Positions 53,340 through 64,000 of a stretch of 64,000 bases of DNA are shown here, in pieces. The notes below the pieces were generated by a model. The model saw nothing but the letters and a program-made list of their open reading frames with translations. It did no database searches and was not told the DNA's origin. The stretch's first letter is position 1. The number at the start of each line of letters is the position of its first letter. Made by a program: the position numbers and the translations under genes. Source of the stretch: Oleispira sp963851095 (GTDB taxonomy: Bacteria; Pseudomonadota; Gammaproteobacteria; Pseudomonadales; Oceanobacteraceae); contig CAWKOX010000025.1 of the NCBI GenBank assembly GCA_963851095.1, positions 248,001 through 312,000 of the forward strand. The letters run 5' to 3'.

Positions 53340-53341
53340 TT
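53293..53341 (-). terminator. Double hairpin after lpdA
   Basis: AAACCCT/AGGGTTT at 53318-53341 overlaps the lpdA stop codon, and GCGCTAAT/ATTAGCGC follows at 53293-53314. The pair sits right after lpdA and could terminate or process the sucAB-lpd transcript. No long T-run, so efficiency is unclear. Confidence 0.5.
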
Positions 53342-54785
53342 ATTTTTTCTTCTTAGGTTTACGGTTTGCCTTATGGATTGCCGCATTATTAACCGACAAA
53401 GCAGCTTCATGCACCGCTTCTGAAATAGTTGGGTGAGCAAAAACCATCATACCGATGTCTTCCGCACTCGAACCAAATTCCATCGCGATCACAATCTGCT
53501 GACACAAATCACCAGCATTAGGACCAATAATATGAGCACCTAAAATACGATCTGTTTCTGCATCAGCAATGATTTTAACAAAACCTTCTGTATCGGTTGA
53601 TGCCATTGCACGACCATTCGCCGCAAATGGGAACATACCAACATTATAAGACTCACCATCAGCCTTAAGTTGCTCTTCAGTACGACCAACACTCGCAATT
53701 TCAGGGCTGGTATAAATAACCGAAGGTACAACGTCATAGTTAAGCTGTGCTTTATGACCTGCAATTCGCTCTGCAACCATCACACCTTCTTCAGATGCTT
53801 TATGCGCAAGCATAGGACCACGAACAACATCACCAATTGCCCAAATGCCAGGCGCATCAGTAGAACAATAATGGTTAACAAAGACGAAACCACGCTCGTC
53901 CATATTCACACCACTATCACCAGCCAATAAACCTTCAGTATAAGGACGACGACCAACGGCAACGATTAGCTTATCAAACGTAATCTGCTGTTCACCCTCA
54001 GAATCCTGATAGGTAACCGTCACTTCTTCGCCTTTCACTTCACTACCCGTTACACGAGCACCAATGCGAATGTCCAAACCCTGCTTAGTTAGTAGCTTTT
54101 TAGCTTCTTTAGCAACAGCCTGATCAACCATCGACAAGAATGAATCTTGCGCTTCAAGTACAACAACATCAGAACCTAAACGATTCCAAACACTGCCTAG
54201 TTCAAGACCAATGACACCACCACCAATCACACCTAAACGCTTAGGTACTTCGGTAAAGTCTAATGCGCCTGTTGAATCAACAATAATATTGTCAGTCAAC
54301 GGCGTTGGTGGAATCTCAACAGGAACAGAACCCGTTGCAATAATCACGTTTTCAGCATCAATGGTTTCAGTTACGCCAGCATGATTCGTAAACTCTACTT
54401 TACGACCCGCCAATAACTTGCCCGTACCTTCAAGTGCGACAACACCGTTAGCTTTAAATAATGTAGACACACCCATTGTCAGATTTTTAACGATCTGATC
54501 TTTACGTTGCACCATTGCCGGTACATCCATTGTTACTTCACCGGTAGAAATACCGTGTAAAGCAAACTTTTCATGGGCATCTTCATACTTATGCGAGCTA
54601 TCCAATAGGGCTTTAGAAGGAATACAACCTACGTTCAGGCAAGTACCGCCAAAGACACCCTTACCTTCCTTGTTAACCCACTTGTCGATACAAGCCGTTG
54701 ATAACCCTAACTGCGCACAACGAATCGCTGCAACATACCCACCAGGACCACCACCGATTACCACAACATCAAATTGCTTACTCAT
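53340..54785 (-). CDS. lpdA: Dihydrolipoyl dehydrogenase (E3)
   Basis: 481 residues. FAD-binding GGGPGGYVAAIRCAQLG, the redox disulfide GGTCLNVGCIPSK, NAD-binding GGGVIGLELGSVW, and the catalytic His-Glu in FAHPTISEAVHEA are all present. Third component of the 2-oxoglutarate dehydrogenase complex; it also serves other dehydrogenases. Starts 12 bases after sucB, clearly in the sucAB-lpd operon. Lys-rich tail (KPKKKK). Confidence 0.97.
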   Translation of the reverse strand: MSKQFDVVVIGGGPGGYVAAIRCAQLGLSTACIDKWVNKEGKGVFGGTCLNVGCIPSKALLDSSHKYEDAHEKFALHGISTGEVTMDVPAMVQRKDQIVKNLTMGVSTLFKANGVVALEGTGKLLAGRKVEFTNHAGVTETIDAENVIIATGSVPVEIPPTPLTDNIIVDSTGALDFTEVPKRLGVIGGGVIGLELGSVWNRLGSDVVVLEAQDSFLSMVDQAVAKEAKKLLTKQGLDIRIGARVTGSEVKGEEVTVTYQDSEGEQQITFDKLIVAVGRRPYTEGLLAGDSGVNMDERGFVFVNHYCSTDAPGIWAIGDVVRGPMLAHKASEEGVMVAERIAGHKAQLNYDVVPSVIYTSPEIASVGRTEEQLKADGESYNVGMFPFAANGRAMASTDTEGFVKIIADAETDRILGAHIIGPNAGDLCQQIVIAMEFGSSAEDIGMMVFAHPTISEAVHEAALSVNNAAIHKANRKPKKKK

Positions 54786-54797
54786 GTATCTTCCTTA

Positions 54798-56039
54798 TTA
54801 AATATCCAATAATAGACGTGCTGGATCTTCTAGCAGGTCTTTAATTGCTACTAAAAATTGAACTGCTTCTTTACCATCAATCATACGGTGATCGTAAGAT
54901 AGCGCCAAATACATCATTGGCAAAATAACCACTTCGCCATCAACCGCCATCGGACGGTCTTGAATCTTATGCATTCCCATAATGGCAGTCTGCGGTGGAT
55001 TCAAAATAGGAGTAGAAAGCAATGAGCCGAACGTTCCGCCATTAGAAATAGTGAACGTTCCACCCTGCATCTCATCAATACCTAGTTTGCCATCACGTGC
55101 ACGTACACCAAAATCACCAATGGTGCTTTCAACTTCTGCCAAACCCATATTGTCAGTATCACGCAAGATCGGAACAACCAAACCACGCTCAGTCGAAACC
55201 GCTACACCAATATCTTGGTAACCATGATAAATCATGTCACTACCATCAATAGATGCGTTCACTGCTGGGAATTTTTTCAACGCTTCTGTTGCTGCTTTCA
55301 CAAAGAAAGACATAAAGCCCAACTTAACACCGTGTGCTTTAACGAAACGGTCTTGATACTTTTTACGCAGCTCCATAATAGGCTTCATATTAACTTCGTT
55401 GTACGTCGTTAACATCGCTGCATTTTGCTGAGCACTGACTAGACGCTTAGCAATCGTTGCACGTAAACGAGTCATAGGAACTCGCTTCTCAATACGATCA
55501 CCCGCATCAAAATTAATCGCGCCAGCGTTTGCCACTGCTGGCTTAGCCGCAGCTTCTGGTGCTTTAGTGGCAGCTACTGGAGCGGGTGCGGTTTCTTTAG
55601 GTGCTTTTAAGTAATTAAGAATATCTTCTTTGGTCACACGCCCATCTTTACCCGTAGCCGTCACATCAGAAGCACTAATATCATTTTCTTTGGCCATTTT
55701 ACGGGCCGCAGGACTCATAATAATATCATCATCAGAATCCACAGATTCATCTTGAGCATCATCAGCGGATTCTTCTGACGCAGGCGTTGCTGCTGCAACA
55801 CCTCCCTCTTCAAACATGCCCAAAACTTCAGCGCTTAAAACAACCTCGCCTTCGCCTTTAAGAATTTCTTTTAAAACGCCGTCAGCAGAGGCCACAACTT
55901 CTAGCACAACTTTGTCAGTTTCAATATCAACAATTAGTTCATCTCGGCTAATGGCTTCGCCTGGTTTTTTATACCAAGTCGCTACCGTGCCATCCGCGAC
56001 AGATTCTGGAAATGTTGGTGTTTTGATTTCGATAGTCAT
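54798..56039 (-). CDS. sucB: Dihydrolipoamide succinyltransferase (E2)
   Basis: 413 residues. The lipoyl domain has the lysine in DIETDKVVLEVVA (about residue 43), followed by an Ala/Pro/Glu-rich linker, the E3-binding domain (IIMSPAARKMAKENDIS), a second linker and the catalytic core ending SYDHRMIDGKEAVQFL with the active His and Asp. Transfers succinyl from E1 to CoA. Between sucA and lpdA with short gaps. Confidence 0.97.
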   Translation of the reverse strand: MTIEIKTPTFPESVADGTVATWYKKPGEAISRDELIVDIETDKVVLEVVASADGVLKEILKGEGEVVLSAEVLGMFEEGGVAAATPASEESADDAQDESVDSDDDIIMSPAARKMAKENDISASDVTATGKDGRVTKEDILNYLKAPKETAPAPVAATKAPEAAAKPAVANAGAINFDAGDRIEKRVPMTRLRATIAKRLVSAQQNAAMLTTYNEVNMKPIMELRKKYQDRFVKAHGVKLGFMSFFVKAATEALKKFPAVNASIDGSDMIYHGYQDIGVAVSTERGLVVPILRDTDNMGLAEVESTIGDFGVRARDGKLGIDEMQGGTFTISNGGTFGSLLSTPILNPPQTAIMGMHKIQDRPMAVDGEVVILPMMYLALSYDHRMIDGKEAVQFLVAIKDLLEDPARLLLDI

Positions 56040-56067
56040 TTTCTTTCCTTAAAATTCTGTAGCTCGC

Positions 56068-58902
<2,835 letters not shown>

Positions 58903-59170
58903 TTAGGACCACCCTGTTTGAACATTTCAAAGGGATAAGTCACAAGACACCTAATACCGGCTCACCGGAGCAGGCCGATCGGATAAGATCGTTGGCCTTG
59001 TGAACGAAACGGATGTTACCCGCTCCCTCTTCTTATATACAGCTTAGTAAAAAATAATGCCTTGTAAGCATTATTTTTGAAAGTTTTAAACAGGAGTGAG
59101 CTGTATGTCCAACTCACTCCTGATACAGACGACCAATTAGAGCCTCTAAATCAACGATTAATCGTTAAAT
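58903..59170. other. sdhB-sucA junction with stem-loops
   Basis: 268 bases between two minus-strand TCA genes. Near sdhB: a 10-bp perfect stem CAGGAGTGAG / CTCACTCCTG (59091-59122). Next: AAAAATAATGC / GCATTATTTTT (59050-59078), with A/T flanks like a weak terminator. A promoter for sucA should lie in 58910-59050. Confidence 0.6.
59050..59078 (-). terminator. Weak terminator-like hairpin between sdhB and sucA
   Basis: 11-bp perfect stem AAAAATAATGC / GCATTATTTTT with a 7-base loop, ending in a T-run on the minus strand. Only two GC pairs in the stem, so it may attenuate rather than block transcription from sdh into suc. Confidence 0.55.
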
Positions 59171-59881
59171 TTAGATCTCGCGTTGCAACAACATTCCACG
59201 AATATGTCCAATTGCGCGCGTTGGGTTTAAACCTTTCGGGCATACATTGACACAGTTCATGATGCCACGGCAACGGAAAACTGAAAATGGATCGTCCAAT
59301 TCTGCCAATCTTTCTTCAGTAGACGTATCTCGAGTATCCGCTAGGAAGCGATAAGCTTGTAATAAGCCAGCCGGTCCAACGAATTTCTCAGGATTCCACC
59401 AGAAAGAAGGACATGAAGTTGAACAGCAAGCGCATAAGATACACTCATACAAACCGTCCAACTTTGCACGCTCTTCAGGTGACTGCAAACGCTCAATAGC
59501 AGGCGCTGGCGTATTGTTATTCAGGTATGGTTTAATGCTTTCATACTGTTTGTAGAAAAGCCCCATATCGATAACAAGGTCACGAATTACAGGCATACCA
59601 GGCAATGGACGCAAGACTAGCTTGTCGTTTTTACCTTTAGTAGCTTCAGAGATTGGAGTAATACACGCCAAACCGTTTTTACCGTTAATGTTCATACCAT
59701 CTGAACCACACACACCTTCACGGCATGAGCGACGGTAAGAAACAGAAGAATCCTGTTCCTTAACTAGGTTTAGTACATCCAAAACCATAAGGTCTTTACC
59801 CGCAGGGATAGAGATCTCGTAGTCTTGCATGTAAGGCGCTTCATCAGCCTCAGGATTGTAGCGATAAATACTAACTAACAT
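59171..59881 (-). CDS. sdhB: Succinate dehydrogenase iron-sulfur subunit
   Basis: 236 residues. The [2Fe-2S] site is CREGVCGSDGMNINGKNGLAC, from about residue 54; the [4Fe-4S] and [3Fe-4S] sites are CILCACCSTSCPSFWW and CRGIMNCVNVCPKGLNP. Carries electrons from FAD in SdhA to quinone at SdhC/D. Starts 14 bases past sdhA. Confidence 0.97.
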   Translation of the reverse strand: MLVSIYRYNPEADEAPYMQDYEISIPAGKDLMVLDVLNLVKEQDSSVSYRRSCREGVCGSDGMNINGKNGLACITPISEATKGKNDKLVLRPLPGMPVIRDLVIDMGLFYKQYESIKPYLNNNTPAPAIERLQSPEERAKLDGLYECILCACCSTSCPSFWWNPEKFVGPAGLLQAYRFLADTRDTSTEERLAELDDPFSVFRCRGIMNCVNVCPKGLNPTRAIGHIRGMLLQREI

Positions 59882-59895
59882 GATTTACTTCCCTA

Positions 59896-61668
59896 TTAAT
59901 AAACACGGATTTTCGGTTCGAACGCAGGCACAGTCTTAGGTGCAAAGTTCACATCACGCTTACCAATGGTTTTAGTTTCTGGGAAATACAATGAGTGGCA
60001 TAACCAGTTCTCATCGTCACGCTCGGTATAATCATTACGGGCATGAGCACCGCGAGATTCTTTACGTTCAATAGCTGCAATAGCGGTTGCGTAAGCCGTT
60101 TCGAACAAGTTGTCCAGCTCAAGCGCTTCAATACGAGCCGTGTTAAACGCCTGACTCTTATCATCAAGAACCGTATTACGAACACGCTTTTCAATTTCGT
60201 CTAATAAGCCCAAACCTTTAACCATGCTATCGCCATCACGGAATACACCGAAATACAACTGCATTGTTTTTTGAAGGTCCGCACGAACAGTCGCAACATC
60301 TTCACCAGTAGTAGAGCTATTCAAACGATTCAAACGTGACATTGCACGCTCAATATCTTCTTCACTAGCATCAATTGATTCAAAACCTTCTTTAAAGCTT
60401 TGCTCAACCTGAATACCAACCGCTCGGCCAAATACAACCAAATCAAGCAGTGAGTTACCACCCAAACGGTTAGCACCGTGAACCGATACACAAGCGATCT
60501 CACCGGCGGCGTATAAGCCTTCGATAACAACGTCTTTACCGTCAACCTGAGTCAAAGCCTGACCACCGATATTAGTCGGTACGCCACCCATCATGTAGTG
60601 ACACGTAGGTACTACAGGAATTGGCGCTTTAACTGGATCAACGTGTGCGAAAGTACGAGAAAGCTCAAGAATACCAGGAAGCTTGGCATTCAATGTTTCT
60701 TCACCTAAGTGATCAAGCTTAAGGAATACATGATCGCCTTCTTCACCACAACCACGGCCTTCTAGAATCTCTAGAACCATAGAGCGAGCAACAACGTCAC
60801 GACCTGCAAGATCTTTCGCGTTTGGCGCATAGCGCTCCATGAAACGTTCACCGTCTTTATTGACTAAGTAACCGCCTTCACCACGACAACCTTCAGTTAC
60901 CAATGTTCCAGCACCCGCAATACCCGTTGGGTGGAACTGCCACATTTCAATGTCTTGCATTGGAACGCCAGCACGAATCGCCATACCAACACCGTCACCA
61001 GTATTGATTAATGCGTTCGTAGTAGACTGATAGATACGACCTGCGCCGCCAGTAGCCAATACCGTTGCTTTCGCTTTAATGTAAACAGTTTCACCCGTTT
61101 CGATATCAATCGCGATAACACCAGCAACCTGACCTTTAGAATTCTTAACCAGATCAACCGCATACCACTCATTTAAGAAGGTAGTACCGCCTTTCAGGTT
61201 ACCTTGATACAAAGCGTGCAATAATGCATGACCCGTACGGTCAGCTGCAGCACATGTACGTGCAGCCTGAGTTGTATCATTAGGACCTTTTGACTGACCG
61301 CCGAATGGACGCTGATAAATACGCCCTTCTTCAGTACGAGAAAAAGGTAGACCCATGTGCTCTAGTTCAAACACAGCTTGCGGGCCAACAGAACACATGT
61401 ATTCGATAGCGTCTTGGTCACCAATATAATCGGAACCTTTAACAGTATCGTACATGTGCCAGCGCCAATCATCATTCGGATCAGCAGACGCAATTGCACA
61501 CGTAATACCGCCTTGAGCAGATACAGTATGTGAACGCGTTGGGAATACTTTAGTAACACAAGCAGTTTTAATACCCGCTTCAGTCAACTGAAGTGCAGCG
61601 CGCATGCCTGCACCACCGCCACCGATTACGATAGCGTCATAGGATAAAGTACGAATCTTGTTAGACAT
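59896..61668 (-). CDS. sdhA: Succinate dehydrogenase flavoprotein subunit
   Basis: 590 residues. FAD-binding GGGGAGMRAALQLTEAG, the covalent-FAD His in RSHTVSAQGGI, active-site HPTGIAGAGTL and GEGGYLVNKDGERFMERY, and EIACVSVHGANRLGGNSLLD. Oxidises succinate to fumarate. 3 bases after sdhD. Typical bacterial type. Confidence 0.98.
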   Translation of the reverse strand: MSNKIRTLSYDAIVIGGGGAGMRAALQLTEAGIKTACVTKVFPTRSHTVSAQGGITCAIASADPNDDWRWHMYDTVKGSDYIGDQDAIEYMCSVGPQAVFELEHMGLPFSRTEEGRIYQRPFGGQSKGPNDTTQAARTCAAADRTGHALLHALYQGNLKGGTTFLNEWYAVDLVKNSKGQVAGVIAIDIETGETVYIKAKATVLATGGAGRIYQSTTNALINTGDGVGMAIRAGVPMQDIEMWQFHPTGIAGAGTLVTEGCRGEGGYLVNKDGERFMERYAPNAKDLAGRDVVARSMVLEILEGRGCGEEGDHVFLKLDHLGEETLNAKLPGILELSRTFAHVDPVKAPIPVVPTCHYMMGGVPTNIGGQALTQVDGKDVVIEGLYAAGEIACVSVHGANRLGGNSLLDLVVFGRAVGIQVEQSFKEGFESIDASEEDIERAMSRLNRLNSSTTGEDVATVRADLQKTMQLYFGVFRDGDSMVKGLGLLDEIEKRVRNTVLDDKSQAFNTARIEALELDNLFETAYATAIAAIERKESRGAHARNDYTERDDENWLCHSLYFPETKTIGKRDVNFAPKTVPAFEPKIRVY

Positions 61669-61671
61669 AAC

Positions 61672-62019
61672 TTACGCTCCCCATAAAATATCAATGCCCC
61701 ATACTAGATAGACGAAAACAAACGCCGCTGTCACTAGTAGGAAAAGGAAACGAATACCTGTTGGTTTAATATAGTCTGTAGCGATAGTCCACATACCAAC
61801 CCAGCCATGTGCACAGATCGAAATCAATGCCAACAAGCTAGCGATTTTCATAGCAGTGCATGAAAACAAACCCTGCCAATCGCTGTACTGGAGATCCGGA
61901 TGAGCAATCACGAAGCCCAACAAGAACAAGGTGTAAACTGCTAAGATAACCGCAGTTAAACGTTGAATGACCCAGTCGTATAAACCACTGCGTCCTAAAT
62001 TAGTAATACTTGCTACCAT
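61672..62019 (-). CDS. sdhD: Succinate dehydrogenase membrane anchor subunit D
   Basis: 115 residues with three membrane segments, from the ATG at 62019 (a TTG upstream is less likely). The start ASITNLGRSGLYDWVIQRLTA is the SdhD signature, and the His in SICAHGWVGMW is the haem b ligand. Its start overlaps the end of sdhC by 7 bases. Confidence 0.93.
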   Translation of the reverse strand: MVASITNLGRSGLYDWVIQRLTAVILAVYTLFLLGFVIAHPDLQYSDWQGLFSCTAMKIASLLALISICAHGWVGMWTIATDYIKPTGIRFLFLLVTAAFVFVYLVWGIDILWGA

Positions 62020-62387
62020 ACCCAAACTCCAGCCAAAGCGATCACGATTGCACCACTTACCAAGGTAATAATGGCACCAACTTTTCCGCCTTCTTTGCTT
62101 TCACCAATGCCTGCGTCCATTACCAAGTGTTTAATACCAGCAACTAGGTGATAACCTACTGCTGATAAAATTAACCAAGTAATCAACTTAGCAAGACCAT
62201 TATCGAACGTCGATTTTAGCTCTGCAAAACTTTCAGCTGATTCAAGTGATGCGTTTAACGCAGTCAACATGAAGGCAACAGCAAAAAATAATGCGAAACC
62301 AGAAATACGATGAAGGATAGAAGCCTTTGCAGGAAGAGGGAGCTCTATAGTAGTCAGATCCAGATTTTTAGGTCTATTGCTATTCAC
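62013..62387 (-). CDS. sdhC: Succinate dehydrogenase cytochrome b556 subunit
   Basis: 124 residues, three membrane segments. The N-terminal SdhC signature RPKNLDLTTIELPLPAKAS, then ILHRISGFALFF with the quinone-site Ser/Arg, and YHLVAGIKHLVMD with the haem b His. First gene of sdhCDAB, divergent from gltA. Confidence 0.95.
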   Translation of the reverse strand: MNSNRPKNLDLTTIELPLPAKASILHRISGFALFFAVAFMLTALNASLESAESFAELKSTFDNGLAKLITWLILSAVGYHLVAGIKHLVMDAGIGESKEGGKVGAIITLVSGAIVIALAGVWVW

Positions 62388-62498
62388 GGCTCATCTACAC
62401 TCTATTTTAGTGTTACTGTTTAAAAACTAAACAAATAACGTGGCTTAAAATAATCAACAACAAACTGCATACTTTCATACAGGTAAATGTCGCGACAA

Positions 62499-62527
62499 AT
62501 TATAATCATCCACACACTTTTTTACAA
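62499..62527 (-). promoter_or_regulatory. Candidate sdhC promoter
   Basis: On the minus strand, TTGTAA, a 17-base spacer and TATAAT form a good sigma-70 pair about 110 bases before sdhC. Confidence 0.6.
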
Positions 62528-62709
62528 ACTTAAGGGCCAACTAATCCCAAACTCATTTTTTTACAGTGGATAATCAAGACAATTAATCCTGTGCAAAATT
62601 TAGTCATCAGAAAGTATGATCCGTAAATTATAAGGCTTTCAGCGATGTTTATGATGATATATGTTCTATACTAGACAACATATTGAGATAACGCTTTGTA
62701 ATGGAATAA

Positions 62710-62737
62710 TTGACAAACACGCAAGAGGCTCTATAGT
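62710..62737 (+). promoter_or_regulatory. Candidate gltA promoter
   Basis: TTGACA, a 16-base spacer and TATAGT about 86 bases before the gltA ATG. Confidence 0.7.
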
Positions 62738-62823
62738 TTCGACTTTTATTTAAGCGATAAACTAAGCGCCAATAGCTTTATTAACTCAATTAACGCAAAT
62801 AAATTCAGTAGCAGGAGGCCTTC

Positions 62824-64000
62824 ATGGCTGATATTAAAGCGACCTTAACCGTCGATGGCATTGAAGAAAGTTTAGAATTGCCAGTTTATAAAGGCACCCT
62901 AGGTCCAGACGTCGTTGACGTGCGTAGCTTAACCGGCAAGAATCTTTTCACTTACGATCCTGGTTTCGTTTCCACTGCAGCTTGTGAATCAAAAATCACA
63001 TTCATCGATGGCGCAAAAGGTATTCTTTTACACCGCGGCTACCCTATTGATCAGCTTGCAGAAAACTCTGATTATTTAGAAACGTGCTTTTTACTTCTTC
63101 ACGGCGAACTGCCAACTGAAGAAGAAAAAGAAACGTTTGTTAATACCATCAAAAACCACACAATGGTTCACGAACAATTAAATCATTTCTTTAATGGTTT
63201 CCGTCGTGATGCACACCCAATGGCCATCATGTGTGGCGTTGTTGGTGCTCTATCTGCTTTCTATCACGATTCTATGGATATCAGCAATCCTCAGCATCGT
63301 TTGATTTCTGCACATCGCTTGATTGCAAAAATCCCGACACTAGCAGCAATGGTTTACAAGTACTCAATGGGTCAACCATTCATGTACCCACGCAACGACC
63401 TGTCTTATTCTGAAAACTTCCTACACATGATGTTCAACACACCGTGTGAAGAAAAGAAAATTAGCCCAGTTCTTGCTAAAGCAATGGATCGTATTTTCCT
63501 ATTGCACGCAGATCACGAACAGAATGCCTCTACGTCCACAGTACGCTTAGCTGGCTCTACTGGCGCCAACCCATTCGCCTGTATCGCATCAGGCATTGCA
63601 GCCCTTTGGGGACCTGCTCACGGCGGTGCTAACGAAGCAGTTCTTAATATGCTTGAAGAAATCGGTGATGTTTCTAATATCGACACCTTCGTTGCAAAAG
63701 CAAAAGACAAAGAAGATCCTTTCCGCCTAATGGGCTTTGGTCACCGAGTTTATAAAAACTTCGACCCTCGCGCTAAGGTAATGAAGCAAACATGTGACGA
63801 AGTTCTAGCTGAGCTTGGCATGGAGAACGATCCTCTATTAAAGATCGCTCTTAAGCTTGAGCAGATTGCAACTGAAGATGAATACTTCATCAAGCGTGGC
63901 CTATACCCGAACGTAGATTTCTACTCAGGTATTATCTTGAAAGCGATTGGTATTCCATCTGAAATGTTCACAGTAATTTTTGCTACTGGCCGTACGCCAG
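62824..64000 (+). CDS. gltA: Citrate synthase, type II (3' end outside window)
   Basis: 392 codons are visible from the ATG at 62824, preceded by AGGAGG at 62813-62818. The protein matches the hexameric type II enzyme (about 428 residues in full). Active-site segments GPAHGGANEAVL and MGFGHRVYKNFDPRA with the catalytic His residues, plus RGYPIDQLAENSDYLETCF, are seen. The last catalytic Arg/Asp region extends out of the window. Opens the TCA cycle by condensing oxaloacetate and acetyl-CoA; divergent from sdhCDAB as in Pseudomonas. Confidence 0.97.
   Translation, partial: MADIKATLTVDGIEESLELPVYKGTLGPDVVDVRSLTGKNLFTYDPGFVSTAACESKITFIDGAKGILLHRGYPIDQLAENSDYLETCFLLLHGELPTEEEKETFVNTIKNHTMVHEQLNHFFNGFRRDAHPMAIMCGVVGALSAFYHDSMDISNPQHRLISAHRLIAKIPTLAAMVYKYSMGQPFMYPRNDLSYSENFLHMMFNTPCEEKKISPVLAKAMDRIFLLHADHEQNASTSTVRLAGSTGANPFACIASGIAALWGPAHGGANEAVLNMLEEIGDVSNIDTFVAKAKDKEDPFRLMGFGHRVYKNFDPRAKVMKQTCDEVLAELGMENDPLLKIALKLEQIATEDEYFIKRGLYPNVDFYSGIILKAIGIPSEMFTVIFATGRTP

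Larger units (their letters stand above)
62388..62823. other. Divergent sdhC-gltA control region
   Basis: 436 bases, AT-rich. Holds a good sigma-70 promoter for gltA (62710-62737) and a candidate one for sdhC (62499-62527, minus). The middle part (62530-62700) has no gene; regulator sites may lie here but none can be assigned by eye. Confidence 0.6.

Overview
The window is a chromosomal segment of a moderate-to-low-GC marine-type gammaproteobacterium. The gene order resembles Pseudomonas and Oceanospirillales: psrA-lexA-sulA next to nagZ and mtiP, and gltA divergent from sdhCDAB-sucAB-lpd-sucCD. A hydrocarbon-degrading Oceanospirillales relative (Oleispira/Thalassolituus-like) is a reasonable guess, but this is inference from gene content and order only. 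I see no rRNA, tRNA, insertion sequence, prophage or CRISPR array.

Layout. 1-5.6 kb: truncated NhaC-type antiporter, a frameshifted small outer-membrane protein gene, NnrS, an SDR, a TRIC-type channel. 5.7-9.1 kb: aspS, an SDR, an HU-like protein with a lysine/alanine-rich tail. 9.2-21.7 kb: YbhK, RarD, a patatin/beta-barrel protein, a U32 protein, a secreted class 3 lipase, a GST, RecQ, a GlxA-type regulator, an NTF2-like protein. 21.7-29.3 kb: YkgJ and OsmC-YcaO pair, KatG, a pseudouridine synthase, and a ribH-marC unit behind an FMN riboswitch.

29.5-37.8 kb is the most interesting part: a seven-gene same-strand cluster encoding an OleC-type beta-lactone synthetase, a small membrane protein, an OleD-type reductase, a cytochrome P450, two OleA-like thiolases (one with an intact catalytic triad, one degenerate) and a NodU/CmcH-type O-carbamoyltransferase. 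No OleB decarboxylase is present. The layout resembles lipstatin- and nocardiolactone-type pathways with paired OleA proteins, with added oxidation and carbamoylation. I infer a hydroxylated, carbamoylated long-chain beta-lactone or a derivative of it.

37.9-50.7 kb: DEAD-box helicase, NUDIX hydrolase, a MerR regulator with a DM13 protein, then mtiP-nagZ-L,D-transpeptidase-psrA facing lexA-sulA (two SOS boxes), YfaZ, HtpG and a pair of hotdog thioesterases. 50.9-64 kb: the TCA-cycle block, sucD-sucC, lpdA-sucB-sucA, sdhB-A-D-C, all on the minus strand, with gltA starting divergently and running off the window. A recurrent oddity is short (11-16 bp) tandem duplications near gene ends and in short intergenic gaps.
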